Shown: positions 59,664 through 64,000 of the stretch, piece after piece
Layout: every line of letters starts with the position of its first letter
How positions within the stretch are numbered: position 1 is the stretch's first letter
Source of the DNA: Hyphomicrobium sp.
Lineage (GTDB): Bacteria; Pseudomonadota; Alphaproteobacteria; Rhizobiales; Hyphomicrobiaceae
Direction of reading: 5' to 3'
Assembly (NCBI GenBank): GCA_030148425.1
Contig: JASBTM010000017.1
Location: forward strand, 760,178-824,177
Length of the DNA: 64,000 nucleotides
Notes under the pieces: model-generated
The model's input: only the letters and a program-made list of their open reading frames with translations
What the model was told of the DNA's origin: nothing
Database searches by the model: none
Translations under genes and position numbers: made by a program

Positions 59664-60365
59664 ATGAGAAAGTCTTTGTCTGCGTTGGTTTTGGCACCGC
59701 TGTTGTCACCGGCGGGCGTTGCGACGGCACAGAGCCTTCCGGATGAGGTGAAGCCCATCGGCAATCTCAGCAGTCCCTATAACCTCGTCGTTCCCAACTA
59801 TGTCGAGAAACCGCTTCCCTCGTCCTGGGAGGGTTTCTACTGGAAACCGTCGATCGGCTATAACACCCTGTCATTCAGCGGCAACGGCGGTCGGCTGAGG
59901 GACGCTGACGGCATCACGCTCGGCGTCTCGGGCGGATACGATTTCCGCTACAATGACTTCATCTTCGGACCGACGGCGGATTTGAACTACGACTTCCTGT
60001 ATGGCGACAGCTCCCGCATAGACGGCATCTCCGGATATAAAGGCCATGTTGATTTCGATGGCTCGGTCGGTGGCCGGTTGGGTTATTTGTTGTGGGATCG
60101 CACCCTGATTTACGCGACCGGCGGCTACGCGTTTTCCAATTTGGAAGTCAGGAACGGTTCTCTCGGTGTCAGCGATTCTAACATGCTGTCCGGATGGACC
60201 GTGGGTGGTGGCATCGAATATCTTTGGAGCAACAACAACAGCCTGCGCTTTGAATATCGGCGCGTTGAGTTCTCCAGCGAGAGCTTCGATTCACTGCCAG
60301 CTGGCCGCGATGCAGTAGAAGCATCGATGGACAAATTCAGCTTCGGCTTCGTCCACCGCTTCTGA
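59664..60365 (+). CDS. Outer membrane beta-barrel protein (Omp25/OmpA-like)
   Basis: A 233-residue exported protein: signal peptide MRKSLSALVLAPLLSPAGVA cleaved near TAQS, a short linker, then eight amphipathic strands with aromatic girdles, for example EGFYWKPSIGYNTLSFSG, GITLGVSGGYDFRYNDFIFG, GSVGGRLGYLLWDRTLIYAT and the terminal strand MDKFSFGFVHRF, which ends in Phe as outer membrane proteins do. This fits the 8-stranded porin-like family common in Rhizobiales. The ATG at 59664 with GGGAGGGG upstream is preferred to a start 91 codons earlier. Confidence 0.9.
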   Translation: MRKSLSALVLAPLLSPAGVATAQSLPDEVKPIGNLSSPYNLVVPNYVEKPLPSSWEGFYWKPSIGYNTLSFSGNGGRLRDADGITLGVSGGYDFRYNDFIFGPTADLNYDFLYGDSSRIDGISGYKGHVDFDGSVGGRLGYLLWDRTLIYATGGYAFSNLEVRNGSLGVSDSNMLSGWTVGGGIEYLWSNNNSLRFEYRRVEFSSESFDSLPAGRDAVEASMDKFSFGFVHRF

Positions 60366-60389
60366 GCGCACGGAAACTCCGTTACTTAG

Positions 60390-60425
60390 GACAGGCTCCG
60401 CATCTTCGCTGCGGATAAACCTGTC
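60390..60425 (+). terminator. Two-level hairpin after the barrel gene, candidate terminator
   Basis: An outer stem GACAGG/CCTGTC encloses an inner stem TCCGCA/TGCGGA. It starts 25 bases after the stop codon. No T-run follows, so termination efficiency is uncertain. Confidence 0.4.
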
Positions 60426-60486
60426 TCATTGCGGTTGACGCCATCTGGCTCTTGGCGAACGTCGGCGCGTGTGGTCTCTCTTCCGC

Positions 60487-61401
60487 ATGGCGGGGAGAAT
60501 GTTGACAACAATCGTGGGATTGGCGGGGCTTCTCGCTCCGCTTCCGCTCATGGCGGACCCCGCAGCGTCACCCGCGAGCTGCACATTAGAATCCGGCCCT
60601 ATTCGAACCGTGACGCGCGTCGTCGACGGAGAAACGATCGTTCTGGATGATGGCAAGGTCGTCCGGCTGATCGGTGCGCTGGCGCCCCGGGCGCGCGATG
60701 CCGATGCCGCCGCCGGAGCCTGGCCGCCGGAACTCGATACTGTCAAAGCGCTATCGGATCTCACACTCGCCAAGCGCGTAAAGCTCGCCTTCTCCGAAAG
60801 AAAGCTCGATCGCTACGGACGCGCGCTGGCGCAAGTCTTCGTTGTCGAAAGGGGGCGCGAAGATTGGGTTCAGGGCGCGCTTCTCGCGGGCGGCCATGCG
60901 CGGGCTTACGGCGTTCCTGAAAGCTTCGGTTGCGCACGCGAGCTATCTGCGCACGAAGCTCAAGCGCGCAACCGGCGGCTCGGTCTTTGGAGCAACGGCG
61001 TCTATCGCTCGCTTCCCGCCGATCATCCTGGTGAGATCATGAAGCAGCGCGGAAAATACGTGCGCGTGACCGGGACGATCATTTCAGTCGGGCGCACAAA
61101 AAGCGCTACCTACCTGAATTTCAGCAATGACTGGCGGACGGATTTCACAGCACGGATCGACAAAAAGGTTCTCTCGGCCAATCCGGACTTCGACAAATCT
61201 CTCGATGCGCTGGCGAACAAATCCGTGACCGTGCGCGGATGGATCGAACGACGCAATGGACCGCTGATCGACATCGCCGATCCATCCCAGATCGAAGGTC
61301 CAGACGCAGTATCGGCGCCGGAAACGATGCCCCCAAAAGAGGCGCGCCCGGCCCCGCCGGAAGGTGCGGAACCGAGCGCTGTAAACTTAAAGGCTCTCTA
61401 A
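60487..61401 (+). CDS. Exported SNase-fold protein lacking catalytic residues
   Basis: A 304-residue protein with a signal sequence (MLTTIVGLAGLLAPLPLMAD), an SNase-like domain (about residues 38-165) and a second small OB-like domain (about 180-270: GKYVRVTGTIISVGRTKSAT, VTVRGWIERRNGPLIDI), ending with a Pro-rich tail. Against staphylococcal nuclease, the VDGDT calcium motif is VVDGETI (Asp to Glu) and the R-x4-D-x2-E motif reads VRLIGALAPRA: Arg kept, Asp to Leu, catalytic Glu to Arg. The DRYGR segment is intact. It should be inactive as a nuclease. The start is ATG at 60487 or a GTG six codons earlier. The second domain may bind nucleic acid. Confidence 0.88.
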   Translation: MAGRMLTTIVGLAGLLAPLPLMADPAASPASCTLESGPIRTVTRVVDGETIVLDDGKVVRLIGALAPRARDADAAAGAWPPELDTVKALSDLTLAKRVKLAFSERKLDRYGRALAQVFVVERGREDWVQGALLAGGHARAYGVPESFGCARELSAHEAQARNRRLGLWSNGVYRSLPADHPGEIMKQRGKYVRVTGTIISVGRTKSATYLNFSNDWRTDFTARIDKKVLSANPDFDKSLDALANKSVTVRGWIERRNGPLIDIADPSQIEGPDAVSAPETMPPKEARPAPPEGAEPSAVNLKAL

Positions 61402-61418
61402 CGTCGAGAACCGAAGCC

Positions 61419-62444
61419 TCAGGCGGCTTCTTCCTCGACCGGCGCGTCGCTTTCAGCCAGACGACGGCCCTTGGCGCTCTTCGAGAGGATGTCCGTGATG
61501 CGCTGAACGGCACCGCGCTCATCCAGTTTCTCGACGGCCGCGAGTTCACGGGCCATGCGGTCCAACGCGTCTTCGTACAGCTGACGCTCGGAGTAGGACT
61601 GCTCGGGCTGTGCCTCGGAACGGTAGAGGTCGCGAACGACTTCAGCAATCGCTATCAGATCGCCGGAATTGATCTTGGCGACGTATTCCTGAGCGCGGCG
61701 GCTCCACATCGTACGTTTGACGCGAGCACGGCCCTTGAGGGTCTCCATCGCCTTCTTGACGAGACCTTCGTCAGCGAGCTTGCGCATGCCGACGCTGCCG
61801 AGCTTGCCGGTCGGGACACGCAGCGTCAGCTTCTCTTTGTCGAAGGTGATGACAAAGAGCTCGAGCGACATGCCTGCGATTTCCTGCTCCTCGATGCCGA
61901 CAATGCGGCCGACGCCGTGAGCGGGGTATACGACGAACTCGTTGGCTTTGAAGCCGTGGCGCTGACTGACCGGCTTTTTCTGCACGGCGAGCATCTGACG
62001 GGCGGCGGCAGCCTTGTCGGCGACATCCTTCGGAGTCGCGGGCTGCTGGGCAGCGGCGACAGGAGCCGAGATCTTCTGGCTTGCTGCCTTATGAGCATTG
62101 GCAGGAACAGCAACAGCGCGCTGCGGCGCGGCTGGAGCCGCAGCCTTTGCGACCTGGGCGGCAGCGACGTGCGGCGCGACCTGAGCCGGAGCAACTGTTT
62201 TCTTGGCGGGAGCAGCAGCCTCGACCTTGACCGCGGGCTTCTGCGCGACAGGAACAGGCTTCTTTGCGGACTTCGGCGCGACAGGCTGAGCGACCTTGGC
62301 CTTAACCGGCGCTTCAGCCTTCGCTTTCGCGGCAGGCTTCGCGACCTTATTGGCGCTGGCAGCAACCTTCAAAGGCATGGACTTTCGGACGGCACTTTTG
62401 GCTGCGGACTTGGGGCTGACCGGAGCTTTCTTCTTCTGAGCCAT
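61419..62444 (-). CDS. CarD/CdnL-like RNA polymerase-binding protein with a long Lys/Ala/Pro tail
   Basis: The C-terminal 175 residues (from about 165) are a CarD_TRCF-type domain that binds the RNA polymerase beta subunit and stabilises open promoter complexes: FKANEFVVYPAHGVGRIVGI, then FVITFDKEKLTLRVPTGKLG and KRTMWSRRAQEYVAKINSGD. The N-terminal 160 residues are nearly all Lys, Ala, Pro, Val and Gln (AKPAAKAKAEAPVKAKVAQP style), as in histone H1-like tails. CdnL in most alphaproteobacteria is about 170-200 residues, so the tail is an addition. It may bind DNA nonspecifically. The ATG at 62444 is the first in frame. It converges with the SNase-like gene. Confidence 0.93.
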   Translation of the reverse strand: MAQKKKAPVSPKSAAKSAVRKSMPLKVAASANKVAKPAAKAKAEAPVKAKVAQPVAPKSAKKPVPVAQKPAVKVEAAAPAKKTVAPAQVAPHVAAAQVAKAAAPAAPQRAVAVPANAHKAASQKISAPVAAAQQPATPKDVADKAAAARQMLAVQKKPVSQRHGFKANEFVVYPAHGVGRIVGIEEQEIAGMSLELFVITFDKEKLTLRVPTGKLGSVGMRKLADEGLVKKAMETLKGRARVKRTMWSRRAQEYVAKINSGDLIAIAEVVRDLYRSEAQPEQSYSERQLYEDALDRMARELAAVEKLDERGAVQRITDILSKSAKGRRLAESDAPVEEEAA

Positions 62445-62911
62445 ATCGATCTCTCACTCTCGCATACTGGGCTTTACCGGCGATGACCGGCTTCGCCGTC
62501 AGTCCGCCCTTAAGGACGGAGCATCCGTGCCGCAGGACGAAAACGACGCCCGACGGCACGCGCGCATTGATCCGAGCCTCGTCTTTACGAGAGGCCGTCC
62601 CCTGCGCGCTCATTTGAGGCCTAGCTTTGCAAATCCTGTCCGACTCTGAATTGGCCCAACGACGCCCCATAACGTCTTATCGAAAGCTGCCTATCAGAGT
62701 TAGGCAACCCCCTTTTGTTCGCGGCCGTTCCGGATTTGTGCAGACTTAACGCCATCGCAACTGACACTAACACAGTCTTGACGGCAATTGAAGGGTCGCC
62801 TTCTGAGACAATCTGGACGAGCTTAAAGCGGCCTTTAAATAACCGCGCCAAACCAACAGCTTATCTAAGAAGTGCTCTAACGACTTTCCAGAAAGTAACG
62901 TTTAAAGAAAA
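62445..62911. other. Intergenic stretch upstream of the cdnL-like gene
   Basis: About 467 bases between the cdnL-like gene and fdxA, both on the minus strand. It should hold the cdnL promoter and the end of the fdxA transcript. I see several short inverted repeats (for example near 62510-62520 with CCGCCC/GGACGG-like pairing) but no convincing terminator, RNA gene or coding region. Confidence 0.5.
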
Positions 62912-63250
62912 TCAATCCCCCGATCCCGGGTTTGGAGAAAAATATTTCTCGAACTTATTCGGTTCGTCCTTCGCGGCATCGGCGTCCGGCAGCGCCGCCT
63001 TTTTGGCCGTAATATTCGGCCAGGTGTCGGCATACTGCCGGGCAAGCTCCATCCACTTCTCCACATTGGGCTCTGTGTCGGGCTTGATGGCGTCGGCGGG
63101 GCACTCCGGCTCGCATACACCGCAATCGATGCACTCGTCCGGGTGGATGACGAGCATATTCTCGCCTTCATAGAAGCAATCCACCGGGCACACAGAGACG
63201 CAGTCCGTATATTTGCAGCGGATGCAGTTCTCGGTGACGACATAGGTCAT
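62912..63250 (-). CDS. fdxA: Seven-iron ferredoxin
   Basis: A 112-residue FdxA-type ferredoxin with one 3Fe-4S and one 4Fe-4S cluster. Cys residues occur at 9, 12, 17, 21, 25, 40, 43, 46 and 50; the family uses 9, 17 and 50 for the 3Fe-4S and 21, 40, 43 and 46 for the 4Fe-4S cluster. The C-terminal extension ([20 protein letters not shown]) is also typical. The ATG at 63250 gives MTYVVTENC; a longer frame adds 13 residues with no support. The S4-domain gene lies 48 bases upstream and a helicase before it, the order usual in alphaproteobacteria. Confidence 0.96.
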   Translation of the reverse strand: MTYVVTENCIRCKYTDCVSVCPVDCFYEGENMLVIHPDECIDCGVCEPECPADAIKPDTEPNVEKWMELARQYADTWPNITAKKAALPDADAAKDEPNKFEKYFSPNPGSGD

Positions 63251-63298
63251 GACGTGATCCTCATCGCCGGTGGAGGTGGGCCGGCGCATTTGACGCGA

Positions 63299-63577
63299 TT
63301 AGTCTGTAATTTCCTCGTAAGTCACAAGCGCGGATGTAGCATCCTCTCGCCGCTCCGAAAAGCCGATCACCCGCAAGACGCGGACGGAATGATCCAGGCT
63401 CACCGTCACCACATGACCCACACGGACCAAGTATCCGGCACTCGTCACCCGCGCCCCGTCCACGCGGACATGCCCCTCACGAACCAAGGTGGCGGCGGCG
63501 GCACGCGCGCGCACAACGCGCGCATGCCACAGCCACAGATCGAGCCGCTGGCGGACCGGAGGGGTCGGCTCGCTCAC
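63299..63577 (-). CDS. S4-domain RNA-binding protein (Hsp15-like)
   Basis: A 92-residue protein almost wholly made of an S4 domain: QRLDLWLWHARVVRARAAAA followed by LVREGHVRVDGARVTSAGYL and VRVGHVVTVS. It resembles Hsp15, which binds stalled 50S subunits with peptidyl-tRNA. It begins with GTG directly after the stop codon of the upstream helicase gene, so the two are likely translated together. Confidence 0.93.
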   Translation of the reverse strand: MSEPTPPVRQRLDLWLWHARVVRARAAAATLVREGHVRVDGARVTSAGYLVRVGHVVTVSLDHSVRVLRVIGFSERREDATSALVTYEEITD

Positions 63578-64000
63578 TCAGTTGCCCTTCTTCTCCGATT
63601 CCAGCTTCGCCTTGAGGGCAGCCAGAGCGGCGAAGGGGCTGTCGGGGTCGGCCTGCTTCTCGCGGCGGCGGTCCTGATGGACCTGGACGCGCTCGGGACG
63701 GGGGCCGCGCTGGCCCTCCCCTTCCGGACGGGGCCGGAACGGACGGTCGGAGCGCGGAGGCCGGGCGCCGCGCTCGGCATCGCCCCCCTCGCGCGGCTCG
63801 CCCGACCGCTGGGGCCGGTTGCCGTGGCGGGGCGGACGCCCGTCGCGCCGCTCGTCGCCCTCGCGGCCGCGCTGGCCGCCGCGCTCGCCCTGGGGACGAT
63901 CGCCCTGGGGACGCTCCCCCTGGCCGCGATCGCCCTGATGGCCGCCATGGCTGCGCTCGCCATGACCACGCTCACCATGGCCGCGCTCCCGGCGCGGCGC
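63578..64000 (-). CDS. C-terminal end of a helicase-like protein (partial)
   Basis: The last 140 codons of a gene that continues beyond the right edge. The frame ends DPDSPFAALAALKAKLESEK plus KGN and stop, the typical C-terminus of the helicase found before the S4 gene and fdxA in alphaproteobacteria. The remainder is a disordered Gly/Arg/Glu/Gln-rich region with short repeats of GERGHGER and GDRPQGER type. No stop interrupts the frame up to 64000. The helicase motifs themselves are outside the window, so the identity rests on the C-terminus and on gene order. Confidence 0.75.
   Translation of the reverse strand, partial: APRRERGHGERGHGERSHGGHQGDRGQGERPQGDRPQGERGGQRGREGDERRDGRPPRHGNRPQRSGEPREGGDAERGARPPRSDRPFRPRPEGEGQRGPRPERVQVHQDRRREKQADPDSPFAALAALKAKLESEKKGN

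Noticed and set aside
62715..63173. A plus-strand frame of about 150 codons overlapping fdxA
   Set aside because: Antisense to a ferredoxin with all cluster Cys in place.
63880..63930. CRISPR-like direct repeats
   Set aside because: The repeats are short, imperfect, contiguous and in frame with a protein; there are no spacers.
63574..63978. A minus-strand Arg/Ala/Ser-rich frame at the right edge
   Set aside because: A different minus frame ends in the typical helicase C-terminus and runs open to the window edge, so this one is an out-of-frame shadow.

Overview
The window looks like a chromosomal segment of a methylotrophic alphaproteobacterium in Hyphomicrobiales, most likely Hyphomicrobium or a close relative. 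The evidence is an alphaproteobacterial flagellar cluster (motA-fliM-fliN-fliG-flhB divergent from flgF-fliI), a complete N-methylglutamate pathway for methylamine (mgdABCD, mgsABC, gmaS), and a block of serine-cycle genes (sgaA, mclA, mtkA, mtkB, ppc) with fhs elsewhere in the window. The genus is an inference from gene content. I see no insertion sequence, prophage or CRISPR array.

Layout. 1-8243: flagellar genes, with both edges of the cluster carrying unrecognised small proteins. 8259-10296: a GH24 lysozyme-like protein and a HAD-CBS fusion whose HAD nucleophile is missing. 10490-21898: a LysR regulator, the mgdABCD operon, an XRE-cupin regulator, mgsABC and gmaS. Together the enzymes turn methylamine and glutamate into gamma-glutamylmethylamide, then N-methylglutamate, then a C1 unit on tetrahydrofolate plus glutamate. 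22111-25331: a FIST sensor protein, a hybrid histidine kinase and a NarL-type regulator. 25572-30746: hrpB, then rpe, phosphoribulokinase and fructose bisphosphatase, with no RuBisCO here. 30921-34876: a four-gene Anbu / transglutaminase-like / alpha-E / circularly permuted ATP-grasp operon. 35067-39792: an MFS transporter, fhs, a cyclic-nucleotide-gated K+ channel homologue and a tiny secreted Cys protein. 40015-46338: a Ser/Thr phosphorylation module (PP2C phosphatase, two FHA proteins, a divergent kinase-WD40 protein) followed by a membrane-anchored nuclease-like protein. 47059-50733: a secreted three-repeat protein, a fatty acid desaturase and prmB. 50753-58112: the serine-cycle operon, followed by a NarL-type regulator that has lost its phosphoacceptor Asp. 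59040-64000: tRNA-Arg(CCU), an outer membrane barrel, a second degenerate nuclease-like protein, a CarD/CdnL-like protein with a histone-like tail, fdxA, an S4-domain protein and the C-terminus of a helicase.

How it fits together. Methylamine-derived C1 units from the N-methylglutamate pathway can be carried on tetrahydrofolate (fhs connects formate to this pool) and assimilated by the serine cycle, where SgaA, PEP carboxylase, malate thiokinase and malyl-CoA lyase act in sequence. Phosphoribulokinase without a visible RuBisCO suggests a signalling role for ribulose bisphosphate, as reported for Methylobacterium. The less understood parts are the Anbu operon, the FIST two-component set, the FHA/kinase module and several apparent pseudoenzymes (HAD, receiver and nuclease folds lacking catalytic residues).
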